50,449 nucleotides of DNA from CAVQRC01 sp963715045 (GTDB lineage Bacteria; Planctomycetota; Planctomycetia; Pirellulales; Lacipirellulaceae). Shown one piece after another: positions 35,042 to 45,345 of the stretch (positions are counted from its first letter, which is position 1; each line of letters opens with the position of its first letter). The notes under the pieces are model-generated. The model was not told the DNA's origin and did no database searches. It saw only the letters and a list, made by a program, of their open reading frames with translations. Made by a program: the position numbers and the translations under genes. The DNA is taken from assembly GCA_963715045.1 (NCBI GenBank), contig CAVQRC010000034.1, positions 1 to 50,449 on the forward strand, in the 5' to 3' direction.

Positions 35042-37818
35042 ATGACGCGGAAGCAAGATCCCTTTTCTGCCCAGAAGACCATCCCGACGGCCAGCGGCCC
35101 GCTGACGATTTACCGCCTCGCCGCCCTCCAGGAGGCGGGCCATGGCGATGTCGACACGCTGCCCTACTCGATTCGCGTGCTGCTTGAATCGCTGCTTCGC
35201 AACTGCGACGGCTTCGAGGTTACCGAAGACGACGTGAAGAAATCTGGCTGCCTGGAACGCCGAGGCCCCGGCGAACGAGGAATTGCCCTTCAAACCGGCC
35301 CGCGTCGTCCTGCAGGATTTCACGGGCGTGCCCGCGATCGTCGATCTGGCTGCACTGCGGGCCGCCATGAGCCGCATCGGCGGCGACGTCTCCAAGATCA
35401 ATCCACTCGTGCCCTGTGACCTGGTGATCGACCACTCGGTTCAAGTTGATCGATTCGCGATCGCCAACGCGTTGGAATTGAATGTCGAAATGGAATTCGC
35501 CCGAAACCGAGAGCGGTACCAGTTTCTCCGCTGGGGGCAGCAGGCCTTCGACAACTTCCGCGTGGTTCCGCCCGCCACCGGCATCGTCCACCAGGTGAAT
35601 CTCGAGTATCTCGCCAAAGGGGTGCTCAGTAAGGACGGAGTTGCTTATCCCGACAGTCTCGTGGGGACCGACAGCCACACGACGATGATCAACGGGCTGG
35701 GAGTCGTCGGCTGGGGCGTTGGCGGAATCGAAGCCGAAGGCGTAATGCTCGGCCAGCCGATCTACATGCTCACGCCGGAAGTCGTGGGATTCAAACTCAC
35801 CGGCAGGTTGAGCGAAGGCGTCACGGCGACCGACCTGGTGCTGACGGTGACCGAGATGCTCCGGGCACACGGTGTGGTCGGCAAGTTCGTCGAGTTCTAC
35901 GGTGAGGGGCTCGACCAGATGAGCCTGCCCGACCGGGCCACGATTGCGAACATGGCGCCCGAGTACGGGGCCACGATGGGCTTTTTCCCGGTCGACCAGG
36001 AGACACTGCGGTATCTAGCAACGCACGGGACGGACGGCCGACGAAGTGGCCCTGGTCGAGACGTACTACAAAGAGCAGGGGATGTTTCGCGGGCCGTCTT
36101 CGCCGGAACCTCGATTCTCGTCGCGTCTGGGGCTCGATATTTCGACGGTCGAGGCCTCATTGGCGGGTCCTAAGCGTCCCCAGGATCGGATCGCGCTGTC
36201 CGACATGCACACGAAGTGGCGGCAGGACCTGACCGCCACGTTCGGCAAGCCGCTGGCGGGCGACGGCGGCGCGGCGGCCCAAACGACGGCGGCCGTAGCC
36301 GTGGCCGATCCGGGCCACGACGGCGTCGAGGTCACCTGCGATGACGAGACGTTCCTGCTGAAGCACGGGAGCGTCGTGATCGCGGCGATCACTTCGTGCA
36401 CGAACACCAGCAACCCGTCGGTGATGCTCGCGGCCGGGTTGTTGGCGAAGAAGGCGGTGGAACGGGGACTGACGCGGAAGCCGTGGGTGAAGACATCCCT
36501 GGCCCCGGGCAGCCGGGTTGTGACCGACTACCTGGCCAAGAGCGGTCTGAACGTGTACCTCGACGAGCTCGGTTTCAATCTGGTGGGCTATGGCTGCACC
36601 ACGTGCATCGGCAACAGCGGTCCGCTGCCGGAGCCGGTCAGCAAGGCCATCAAAGAGCATGACCTCGTGGTCGCGTCGGTGCTCTCGGGGAACCGCAACT
36701 TCGAAGGCCGCATCAATCCCGACACCCGGGCAAACTACCTGGCCAGCCCGCCGTTGGTTGTCGCGTACGCTTTGGCCGGCACGACCGACATTGATCTTGT
36801 CGACGATCCGATCGGTGAAGATCCTGCTGGCAATCCGGTCTACCTTCGCGATCTCTGGCCCACGCAGCAGGAAATCACCGACGCCGTCGAATCGGCCGTC
36901 ACGCCCGAGATGTTTGTCCGGGAGTACTCGAAGGCGACCGAAGGCCCCGAGCAGTGGCAGGCGATCGACGTCGAGGCCACCCAACTCTATGACTGGGATC
37001 CGGACAGTACGTACATCCAGGAGCCACCGTTTTTCGTCGATATGCCACCCGAGCCTGGCCCGATCGAGCCCATTCATGCGGCCCGCGTCCTCGCGCTGCT
37101 CGGCGATTCGGTCACCACCGACCACATCTCGCCGGCCGGGTCCATCGCCGCCGATTCGCCGGCCGGCAAGTTCCTGATCGCCCACGGGGTCGAGAAGCGG
37201 GAGTTCAACAGCTATGGCAGCCGCCGCGGCAACGACCGTGTGATGACCCGCGGAACGTTCGCCAACATCCGCATTCGAAATCAGCTCGCGCCCGGTACCG
37301 AAGGCGGCTTGACACGGATGCTCGACGGCAGTGACGAGGTGTTGCCGATCTTCGACGCCTCGGTCAAATACGGTTCGTGCCTGACGTCGGAGCCAGAGGT
37401 CACCCGCGGTACCGACGCGGTGCCGCTGGTCGTGCTTGCGGGAAAGGAATACGGGACGGGCAGCAGTCGTGACTGGGCTGCGAAGGGGACGAATCTGCTC
37501 GGCGTACGGGTTGTGATCGCGGCCAGCTACGAACGGATTCATCGCAGCAACCTGGTCGGGATGGGCGTCTTGCCGCTGCAGTTCCAGGACGGCGACACCT
37601 GGCAGTCGCTGGGCCTGACCGGCGAAGAGCTGTTCGACTTCCCGGAACTCACCGACGCACTGAAGCCGCAGCAGAAGATGACCGTCATCGCCCGCTCCGC
37701 CGACGGATCCGAGCGGAAAATCGCTACCACGGTCCGCATCGATACGCCGGTCGAACTGCAGTACTACCAGAACGGCGGTATTCTCCAGACCGTGCTGCGG
37801 CGTCTGGCGAAGGAGTAG
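35042..37818 (+). CDS. acnA: Aconitate hydratase A
   Basis: TCA-cycle enzyme that interconverts citrate and isocitrate. It is about 920 aa, typical of the AcnA/IRP type. The three [4Fe-4S] cysteines are in SCTNTSNP and GCTTCIGNSG. Other signatures are VGTDSHTTMINGLGVVGWGVGGIEAE, SGNRNFEGRI, NSYGSRRGNDRVMTRGTF and the swivel-domain EYGTGSSRDWAAKG. Two indels split the gene: an extra A near 35242 (restoring DVKNLAAWNAEAP) and an extra G near 36033 (restoring TDADEVALVETYYK). A convergent repeat array begins 5 bp after its stop. Confidence 0.95.
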
Positions 37819-37822
37819 CCCT

Positions 37823-38255
37823 GTAGTCGGGTCACTCCGTGACACGAGCCGCGGGTGGCCTAGGTGATCTGGAGTGCCGTGATCCCGCCACGGAGTGTCG
37901 GGGCTACACGTAGCCGGGTCACTCCGTGACACGGTCTGCGGATGGCCTAGGCGATGTGAACTGCCGTGATCCCGCCACGGAGTGTCGGGGCTACACGTAG
38001 TCGGGTCACTCCGTGACACGAGCCGCGGGTGGCCTAGGCGATCTGCACTGCCGTGATCCCGCCACGGAGTGTCGGGGCTACACGTAGTCGGGTCACTCCG
38101 TGACACGGTCTGCGGATGGCCTAGGCGATGTGAACTGCCGTGATCCCGCCACGGAGTGTCGGGACTACACGTAGTCGGGTCACTCCGTGACACGGGTATC
38201 TAGCCGCCGAGGCGATCTGGACTGCCGTGATCCCGCCAGGGAGTGTCGGGTCTAC
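37823..38255. repeat. Five-copy tandem array of 87-bp units with inverted ends
   Basis: Units start at 37823, 37910, 37997, 38084 and 38171, at an exact 87-bp spacing. Each begins GTAGTCGGGTCACTCCGTGAC (or GTAGCC) and ends GCCACGGAGTGTCGGGGCTAC, which is nearly the reverse complement, so each can fold on itself. Internal differences alternate (GAGCCGCGGGTGG versus GTCTGCGGATGG), suggesting duplication of a two-unit block. The array fills the convergent junction between acnA and the small membrane-protein gene, whose TAG stop is the terminal CTAC/GTAG of the last unit. Confidence 0.95.
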
Positions 38256-38704
38256 ATCGCCTCGAGCGCTTCGGCGAACCGCTCGAGTGTTTCCTGCGGC
38301 GAGTGGTTGTAGACGACTCGGCCGTCGGTTTCCCAGCCGCCCTGGCGGTGGATCAGGACCGCGGTGGCCGCGCGGAGGTTACCGACTGCCTCGACGTCTT
38401 CCATGTCGCCGCCAGGGATGGCCTCGAAGCTGATCGTGGCCGCCACGAGCGCGACCAACTCGTTTGAGACACGGTCGACCGCGAACACGACGGGGTCTTC
38501 GAACGCGCAGGTCACCCACCGCAGACCGCGGGGCTTGCCGGTCGCTGCGGCGGCGGCCAGGAACTTGTTCTCGAGCAACTCGCGGAGAACGTCGAACTCA
38601 GCTCGGGCCCGGTCCCGCCGTGCCCGTTGACGTCGGCGACTTACCGCCCGCAGCGCGATCGCGACGACGATCAACGTGACGATGGTAAGAGGGATCAGCC
38701 ACAT
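38252..38704 (-). CDS. Small membrane-anchored protein of unknown function
   Basis: A 150-aa protein with one N-terminal transmembrane helix (WLIPLTIVTLIVVAIALRAV) followed by a strongly basic stretch (SRRRQRARRDRARAE). The soluble domain, of about 100 aa, has mixed alpha/beta character (VTCAFEDPVVFAVDRVSNELVALVAATISFEAI and WETDGRVVYNHSP). I do not recognise a family. The basic residues after the helix predict a cytoplasmic domain. It is the last gene of the minus-strand cluster with the isomerase and Gfo/Idh genes, 42 bp after the isomerase stop. Its stop codon lies in the neighbouring repeat array. Confidence 0.7.
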   Translation of the reverse strand: MWLIPLTIVTLIVVAIALRAVSRRRQRARRDRARAEFDVLRELLENKFLAAAAATGKPRGLRWVTCAFEDPVVFAVDRVSNELVALVAATISFEAIPGGDMEDVEAVGNLRAATAVLIHRQGGWETDGRVVYNHSPQETLERFAEALEAM

Positions 38705-38746
38705 GATGCAGCGCCGGCCGCTGGAGGAACAACCTGATGCGGGCGG

Positions 38747-39589
<843 letters not shown>

Positions 39590-39727
39590 GATCACGCATG
39601 TGTTGCGGGGTGAGGGAGAATCCGCAGTGGGCCCGCCCGGGCGGACTTGAATCGACCAACAGAAAGCGGGGCTCTGGCGAGCCCCGCGTGGTTTCGTGCG
39701 GTCGAGCGCGGGTGCGTCCGACCCAGC

Positions 39728-41548
39728 TTAGCCGATTTCTTCTGCTTTGCGAGGGGCCACTCCCTCAGGCGTGGCATCGCTGTTGATGTCGAACCAGTCC
39801 TTCTCGAACATGATCTTCTCACCGGTTGCCATTGCCTGATTGGTCGTCAGGGCGAGGATCGCGTCGGCCATCGCGACCTTGGGGTGGCAGCGGGGGAGGT
39901 TCGGTTGATCGGGATCGCCCGGGTTGCGGATGCACCATGCCCAATGCTCGATCTCTTCGCGATAGCCGCGGCTGATCGGGCCCGAAAGGGCCGCCTGGGC
40001 CACGGCTGCTTCGCCGCCACCGCTCTCGGTCGTATCCAGGGTGGGGCCGCCCTTGCCCTGCGATACGCTGACCTTGGTCGATGTTGCCGAGCCGGCGTAG
40101 AGCAGGACATCGGCCTCGCGTTCGAGAATCAGCGTGCCCTTGGTGCCCAGGACGATCTCGCCGTAGCCGCCGAAGCCGTTGCCGTTGATCGACGAGTAGG
40201 AGACGACGATTTTCTTGTTCGGGTCGGCGATCTCTCCAGACACGAAGTCCTCGTAGTAACCGTTGCCCGGGAATTCGAACAGGCAGTAGACATGGTCGTC
40301 GCACTCGCGATCGAACGGGAAGATGTGCCGCCCGCCGACGCCCGTTACCGAGATCGGCAGGACTTTCTCGCCGTCATCCCGCTGGCTGCTGATGAAGATG
40401 CTGGCCGCGTCGAGTTGATGGCTGCCAAGTTCGGCCATTAGGCCGCCGCCGGTTCGCTCCCACAGCCGCCAGCGAATGAGTTCTTCAATGGCCGGACGCT
40501 CGTAGGTCCCGCCGATCGTCGCCGCCTGGTAGCCAAACTTCTCGGCGTCCACGTCGTCGGCGATCTGGGCTTCGACCTGCTCGACCCGCTTGGCCCAGAG
40601 TTCCTTGTCGACTCCGCGGGCTGAGTCGAACTTCTTCGCCCAACTCTCCAGTTTGAGGAACAGCTCGTTTTGCTCACGAAGTGCGTTGATGTCCGCCGCA
40701 AGTTGATCTCGCAGGGCCTTTTCGCCCTTGGCCTGCTTACGGGCCTTTTCCAGATCGCTGATTTGTTGCTGGAACGCGTCGTGCGACATGCTGGGGGGGA
40801 GTGGCGGCTTCCAGCTGTCGTTGCCCGGCAGATTGCCGCGATGCCACTGGGCCCGAATGTGATGGATGTTGCCCAGCAGACCTTGTTTGATCGTGTGCAC
40901 GGCGTTGTCGTAGAGCATGCTGTAGTGCCGCTGGTGACCGGTCGCCAGGAGCTTACCGGTCTGCTGAGAAACACGCGACATTTCCTTGCACCGTGCGACG
41001 GTTTGGCCCATCAGCTTCTCGGTCAGCACATGGAGCCCCTTCCGCATCGCTTTGACGGCGGCCACATCGTGCAGGTGCAGCGGCAACGCGATGATCACGC
41101 CTTCCAGGCCGAGGTCCTGGGCGTCCTCGAGCATTTGCTCGTAGTTCTCGCTGTAGACTTGGACGTTTTGCTCGGCTTCTTCCTGCGTCGACCAGCCGTA
41201 GACTTTCATCAGGCCTGGGCGGGCGTAATTCGCACTCGGCGAGGACCAATCGCCGTGGAACGCCCGCCACACGTTGTAGGGTCGAATGTCGGCGATGGCG
41301 GCAACTTCAATGTATTCGGGATTGAGTGCCCCGATCAGCACATTCCCCTCGTCGCCAGTCCCGATGATGCCGACGCGGACCGGGCGATCGACACTCCGGC
41401 CATAGTTGAAGTACATCGCTCCGGCACCCGCCACGCCAGCGCCGCCAGCTAGTAGCGAACCCTTGAGAAAGTCACGGCGCGTGGTGCCGATGGCCGTATT
41501 GAAGTTCTGCTTGCCAATTTCACGTTCTTCAGGCGTGAGGTTGTTCAT
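39728..41548 (-). CDS. Tat-exported Gfo/Idh/MocA family oxidoreductase with a coiled-coil insertion
   Basis: An intact 606-aa protein. It starts with a Tat signal (TTRRDFLKGSLLAGGAGVAGAG), so it folds with its nicotinamide cofactor before export. The Rossmann domain (VRVGIIGTGDEGNVLIGAL) and the EKLMGQTVARCKEM catalytic-region motif follow. From about residue 255 to 345 a charged, helix-rich insertion interrupts the C-terminal sheet domain (FQQQISDLEKARKQAKGEKA, then a second helix). It ends with GEKIMFEKDWFDINSD. The substrate is probably a sugar or inositol derivative. Its neighbours are a DoxX-like membrane protein upstream and a TIM-barrel isomerase downstream. Confidence 0.88.
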   Translation of the reverse strand: MNNLTPEEREIGKQNFNTAIGTTRRDFLKGSLLAGGAGVAGAGAMYFNYGRSVDRPVRVGIIGTGDEGNVLIGALNPEYIEVAAIADIRPYNVWRAFHGDWSSPSANYARPGLMKVYGWSTQEEAEQNVQVYSENYEQMLEDAQDLGLEGVIIALPLHLHDVAAVKAMRKGLHVLTEKLMGQTVARCKEMSRVSQQTGKLLATGHQRHYSMLYDNAVHTIKQGLLGNIHHIRAQWHRGNLPGNDSWKPPLPPSMSHDAFQQQISDLEKARKQAKGEKALRDQLAADINALREQNELFLKLESWAKKFDSARGVDKELWAKRVEQVEAQIADDVDAEKFGYQAATIGGTYERPAIEELIRWRLWERTGGGLMAELGSHQLDAASIFISSQRDDGEKVLPISVTGVGGRHIFPFDRECDDHVYCLFEFPGNGYYEDFVSGEIADPNKKIVVSYSSINGNGFGGYGEIVLGTKGTLILEREADVLLYAGSATSTKVSVSQGKGGPTLDTTESGGGEAAVAQAALSGPISRGYREEIEHWAWCIRNPGDPDQPNLPRCHPKVAMADAILALTTNQAMATGEKIMFEKDWFDINSDATPEGVAPRKAEEIG

Positions 41549-41676
41549 GACGGACTCTCGAGTGAACAGAAGGGGAGCGGCCGGACATCAGCAATATAGT
41601 CGTTGGAAGGCTCAGAGCTTAAGGATCGGTCTCAGAAAGCATGAGTTCTGACCCCTGACCCCGAATCCCAGGACCC

Positions 41677-42765
41677 CTAATCAGCAATTCCTTCCCTCGC
41701 GAACATGCGGGCGAAAAAGAAGTCGAGGCCGATCCAACGTCCGGACCAGGTCGTGGCGAGGACGAGGAGGGCGAAAATCTCTACGAGTTGATAGTAGAAG
41801 TACGTGGTGTCCACATCGGCGACCCAGGGGGGCTGCGTGGCCAAGACGGACAACAGGAACGCGACGCCGCCGAGTGCCGCGAGCGGAGTGAGCAATCCGA
41901 TCACGAGCAACACGCCGATTCCCAGGACCCACCAGGTGACGAGTTTGTCCACCTGGCGAAGTTCGCGGGCCGTCTTGCTCTCGAACGCCTCGGCCGCGAC
42001 TGCCTGCTCGGCATTACGCGATTCTGGGGGCAGGAGTTCAGTCAATTCTTCAATCAGATCCCGTTCGATATTGCCGATGGTCTGGGCCCAGCCGCGAGCG
42101 ATGGCATTCAACTCGCTGCGTTTGACGATGATTCTCTCGTCGTGGAATGGGAGTTCGTCGGTCGTCGGCGCCTGTTTCCATTTGGCGAGGCGGAGGCGAT
42201 CGGCCGCATAGGCCTGGTACTCCTCGGCGGCCCCTGCGAAGTAGTCCGCGAGCGCGACTTCGGCAGCGAGCAGTCGGGCATCAGCGGCTTGCTGCTGGTC
42301 CTCCCAGCCAGGGTGCTGTTTGACCTTCGCTACACTCGCCCGCCAGTCGGAGACGATCTGCATTGCCCACGGACCGAACGCCGTGGCGGATGAATACTCG
42401 AGTTCTTTGGGCTCGTTCTTCTCGATGCTCTTCCGCCAACTGTTGTAGCGGGCGAGCCACGCGTCCAGATCGGCCTGCCAGCCTTCTCCGGGCACCGCAT
42501 CCACGTCTGCGATCACCGTCCAATTGTGGAAGGCAGGCACTCTGGACTGGAAGAACCCGGCGAGCGGTCCTTTGGCCTGCCTGAGGAAGGCCACCGACGA
42601 AAAGTTCGGATCGCGAAGTTTCTTGGCCCCTTCGCTGTAGAAATGCCAGCCGGTGGCAATCCGCAGCATGACCAGCGAAAGGATCACGAGCGTGCCGTAC
42701 GAAGCCTTGGGTTTCACGGGTGTCGAGTGTCCAGTTTCGAGGCCGTTGACGAGCAACCAGCCCAC
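41677..42765 (-). CDS. DoxX-like membrane protein with a large soluble insertion
   Basis: A protein of 362 aa from a GTG start. The first transmembrane helix (TLVILSLVMLRIATGWHF) carries the DoxX-type feature GWHFYSEGAKKL. It is followed by about 220 aa of helical, charged sequence, then a cluster of membrane helices (WWVLGIGVLLVIGLLTPLAAL, FLLSVLATQPPW, FALLVLATTW) and a basic end. DoxX proteins are usually about 130-150 aa, so most of this length is the insertion between helices one and two. A later GTG at VKPKAS is an alternative start. The function is unknown; DoxX proteins are linked to quinone or thiosulfate redox. It heads the minus-strand cluster. Confidence 0.8.
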   Translation of the reverse strand: MGWLLVNGLETGHSTPVKPKASYGTLVILSLVMLRIATGWHFYSEGAKKLRDPNFSSVAFLRQAKGPLAGFFQSRVPAFHNWTVIADVDAVPGEGWQADLDAWLARYNSWRKSIEKNEPKELEYSSATAFGPWAMQIVSDWRASVAKVKQHPGWEDQQQAADARLLAAEVALADYFAGAAEEYQAYAADRLRLAKWKQAPTTDELPFHDERIIVKRSELNAIARGWAQTIGNIERDLIEELTELLPPESRNAEQAVAAEAFESKTARELRQVDKLVTWWVLGIGVLLVIGLLTPLAALGGVAFLLSVLATQPPWVADVDTTYFYYQLVEIFALLVLATTWSGRWIGLDFFFARMFAREGIAD

Positions 42766-42876
42766 ATTCTATGCCGTGAGCGACGCGTGAGCCAATGGGG
42801 TGCCGAAGCGGGTGACAAATGCGACACTACCGCCAGAAATGCGAACCGCCACAGACTCGTTTCAGGGAATTCGCCC

Positions 42877-43848
42877 ATGCGTTTGGTTCTTTGCTTTGAC
42901 GCCCGGCCGGAGCACGTCGAGCAGATTACAGCGGCCGTCGCGGACTGGGAGATCGTCGATGTGGGCCAGGCGGAAATTGCCGAGGCCATCTTTACGGCCG
43001 ATGTGTTCTGCGGACACGCCAAGGTCCCGATCGCCTGGGACGACGTCGTACGGCAGGGACGTTTGCAGTGGATTCAGTCGTCGGCAGCCGGAGTTGACCA
43101 CTGTCTGACCCCGTCCGTGGCCGCATCCGAGATTGTCGTCACGGGTGCATCGGGCGTGCTGAGCGATCAAGTCGCCGAGCACACCGTCGCCCTGGTGACG
43201 GCGCTGTACCGCAGCTTGCCAACCTTCTGGGAAGCCCAGCGGAGGCACGAATTCATCCGCCGCCCTACCCGGGATCTGCACGGGGCGACGATTGGGATCG
43301 TCGGGTTGGGAAGCGTCGGTCACCGCGTCGCCCAGGTCTTCCGCAGCTTCGACACCACGATCCTGGCAACGGACTGGTATGACCGAACCTGCCCGCCCTG
43401 CGTCGACGAACTGCTGCCCGCCGCGGCCATCGACTCGCTGCTGCCCCGCGTCGACGTGCTGATCCTCTGCGTGCCGCTGACTTCGCAGACTCAGGGCATG
43501 CTCGACGCCCGTCGTCTCGCAATGCTCAGGAAAGACGCGTTGGTCGTGAATGTCTCCCGCGGTCCCGTGGTGGTCGAACGCGATCTGGTCGACGCGATCG
43601 ATCGCGGGCGTCTCGCAGGAGCGGCCGTCGATGTCACCGAGATCGAGCCGCTGCCGCCGGAAAGCCGCCTGTGGGATCTACCCGGTGTTCTGATCACGCC
43701 GCACGTCGCCGGCCAGTCGATCCGACGGCTGGATCGCATGACCGAACTGCTGGTACAGAATCTCACCCGATTCCGTGCCCGATCCCAGCTGTTGAACGTC
43801 ATCGACAAGGAACTGGGGTTTGCGGTTCCCGAGAACCGCTATCGCTGA
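42877..43848 (+). CDS. D-isomer-specific 2-hydroxyacid dehydrogenase
   Basis: An intact 323-aa NAD(P)-dependent dehydrogenase. The nucleotide motif is GIVGLGSVGHRVAQ. The catalytic Arg is in NVSRGPVVVE, the Glu in DVTEIEPLP and the His in ITPHVAGQS, giving the complete R-E-H set of the family. It may reduce glyoxylate, hydroxypyruvate or a phosphoglycerate-like acid. The start is the ATG before RLVLCFDARPEH. It is divergent from the DoxX gene with 111 bp between. Confidence 0.88.
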   Translation: MRLVLCFDARPEHVEQITAAVADWEIVDVGQAEIAEAIFTADVFCGHAKVPIAWDDVVRQGRLQWIQSSAAGVDHCLTPSVAASEIVVTGASGVLSDQVAEHTVALVTALYRSLPTFWEAQRRHEFIRRPTRDLHGATIGIVGLGSVGHRVAQVFRSFDTTILATDWYDRTCPPCVDELLPAAAIDSLLPRVDVLILCVPLTSQTQGMLDARRLAMLRKDALVVNVSRGPVVVERDLVDAIDRGRLAGAAVDVTEIEPLPPESRLWDLPGVLITPHVAGQSIRRLDRMTELLVQNLTRFRARSQLLNVIDKELGFAVPENRYR

Positions 43849-44177
43849 CCGTGATCGTCTGCCTCTCGAGCGCTCCCGGTCTTTTCGGAATTCGTCCTGG
43901 GCATTCCAGTCATTGGCCATTCGTCATTAGTCATTCAGAGCCGGGCCGCTTCCGCGACACAAACAAGCCCGCCGGACGCCCCCAGCTGCGTTGCTGCGCC
44001 CCCGCCCATTCCCACCCCACTCCTTGATCTAGACGCGGAAAACCAGACGCAGGACAATGCACGCGTGCTGTCAATGTGGACCGAGCCGAGGCCATGGATG
44101 ACCGCCAACACATTTCCATCCAGCTTGTGAGGCCCTGGCACTCACGCTCTTCGATCCTGAATGCTCCTGGCGGCACC
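43849..44177. other. Intergenic region with a short heptad-repeat fragment
   Basis: The 329 bp between the hydroxyacid dehydrogenase and the kinase hold a partial TGACTAA-type element at 43919-43937 (TTCGTCATTAGTCATTCAG), preceded by GTCCTGGGCATTCC and GTCATTGGCC. No other gene, tRNA or clear promoter is visible. The kinase frame is open upstream to 44076, but family sequence starts after the ATG at 44178. Confidence 0.6.
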
Positions 44178-45299
44178 ATGTCTCCCCCAACAACAATTCT
44201 GAAGGCGACGCAGACCATCACCCGCGGTGGCGGTGAAGTTCGTCGCTGCCCCGACGAGCTGTTCAAGTCCTACAACAAGTTGAAGGACTCGGGCAAACTC
44301 GGGTGGACCGAGCATCTGCATCTGGGCCGCTGCCTGGGTGCGGGCGGGCAGGGCGTCGTCTACCTCAGTGAGCGGCGGGGCGCCAACGGATTCACGCTGC
44401 CGGTTGCCCTGAAGATCTTCTCGCCCGAGCATTTTCCGAGTGAACGTGATTACCTCGACGCCATGCGGCGGATCGCCCAGGTTGCCTGCCGGGTCGCGCT
44501 CATCCAGCACGATCATCTGCTCGATGTCCAGAACTTCATCGAGCGCTACCGGATCCGCATCATGGAGATGGAGTGGATCGATGGCTTCGATCTGCAGCGG
44601 CTGTTGACTCCGGGAATGCTCCGCCGAGTACGAGATCGGGTGAGTAATCGGCGTTGGGAATACATTAACAATGTGATTGTGACCAAAGGGCCGTATCACC
44701 CGCGGCTCAAACCGGGAATCGCCGTGGCGATCATGCGGGAATGCCTGGCCGGGCTGGCCGCCCTCCACCGCGAAGACATCGTGCACGGAGATATCAAGCC
44801 GGCCAATGTGATGATCAAACGGACCGGCAACGTGAAGATCATCGATATGGGCTCGGCGATCGACCTCAACGACATGCCAGAACGGCTGATGTGCACGCCG
44901 ACCTATGCGGCTCCGGAGACGATTGACCGCGATGAGCTGACGCCCCGCTCGGACCTCGCGAGCCTGGGTTACGTGCTGATCGAGCTGTTGTCCGGCCAAC
45001 CCCTGTTCGCCGGCATCAAGGATTACAAGTCTCTGCTCAATGCCAAGCGCAAGGTACACCATCGGCTCCGCGCCGTGTTGCCGGACGAAGTGGTCGACAG
45101 CGAGCTACTGATCACGATTTGCCGCCGGCTGATCAACCCCGACCCGGAAATGCGGTATCGCAGCGCGGAGGAAGCGGACATCGACAGCGAGGGTCTGGCG
45201 GAGTTTCAGCGGACTCTGGTCAAGGGGGATCTGGCGACCGAGGCCGAACACGACATCCGGGTGTGGCTGGAGGAATTGGAGCAGGGAGACGGTGGTTGA
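44178..45299 (+). CDS. Serine/threonine protein kinase
   Basis: A 373-aa cytoplasmic kinase. The glycine loop is GAGGQGVVYL, the ATP-anchoring lysine is in VALKIF, the catalytic loop is HGDIKPANVM and the metal loop is DMGSA. HGD in place of HRD and DMG in place of DFG are changes from the usual motif, but the catalytic Asp and Asn and the metal Asp remain, so activity is likely. The APE-like segment is CTPTYAAPETIDRDELTPRSD. No transmembrane or sensor domain follows, unlike most planctomycete kinases. It is followed by a secreted protein gene 46 bp downstream. Confidence 0.9.
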   Translation: MSPPTTILKATQTITRGGGEVRRCPDELFKSYNKLKDSGKLGWTEHLHLGRCLGAGGQGVVYLSERRGANGFTLPVALKIFSPEHFPSERDYLDAMRRIAQVACRVALIQHDHLLDVQNFIERYRIRIMEMEWIDGFDLQRLLTPGMLRRVRDRVSNRRWEYINNVIVTKGPYHPRLKPGIAVAIMRECLAGLAALHREDIVHGDIKPANVMIKRTGNVKIIDMGSAIDLNDMPERLMCTPTYAAPETIDRDELTPRSDLASLGYVLIELLSGQPLFAGIKDYKSLLNAKRKVHHRLRAVLPDEVVDSELLITICRRLINPDPEMRYRSAEEADIDSEGLAEFQRTLVKGDLATEAEHDIRVWLEELEQGDGG

Positions 45300-45345
45300 C
45301 CGACCGCTGTCGGGGATCCGATACGTACGAAACGGAGTTGAGACG

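Noticed and set aside
36157..38193. 678-codon minus-strand open frame across acnA and the 87-bp array
   Set aside because: Its N-terminal part is just the translated 87-bp repeat and the remainder is antisense to aconitase.
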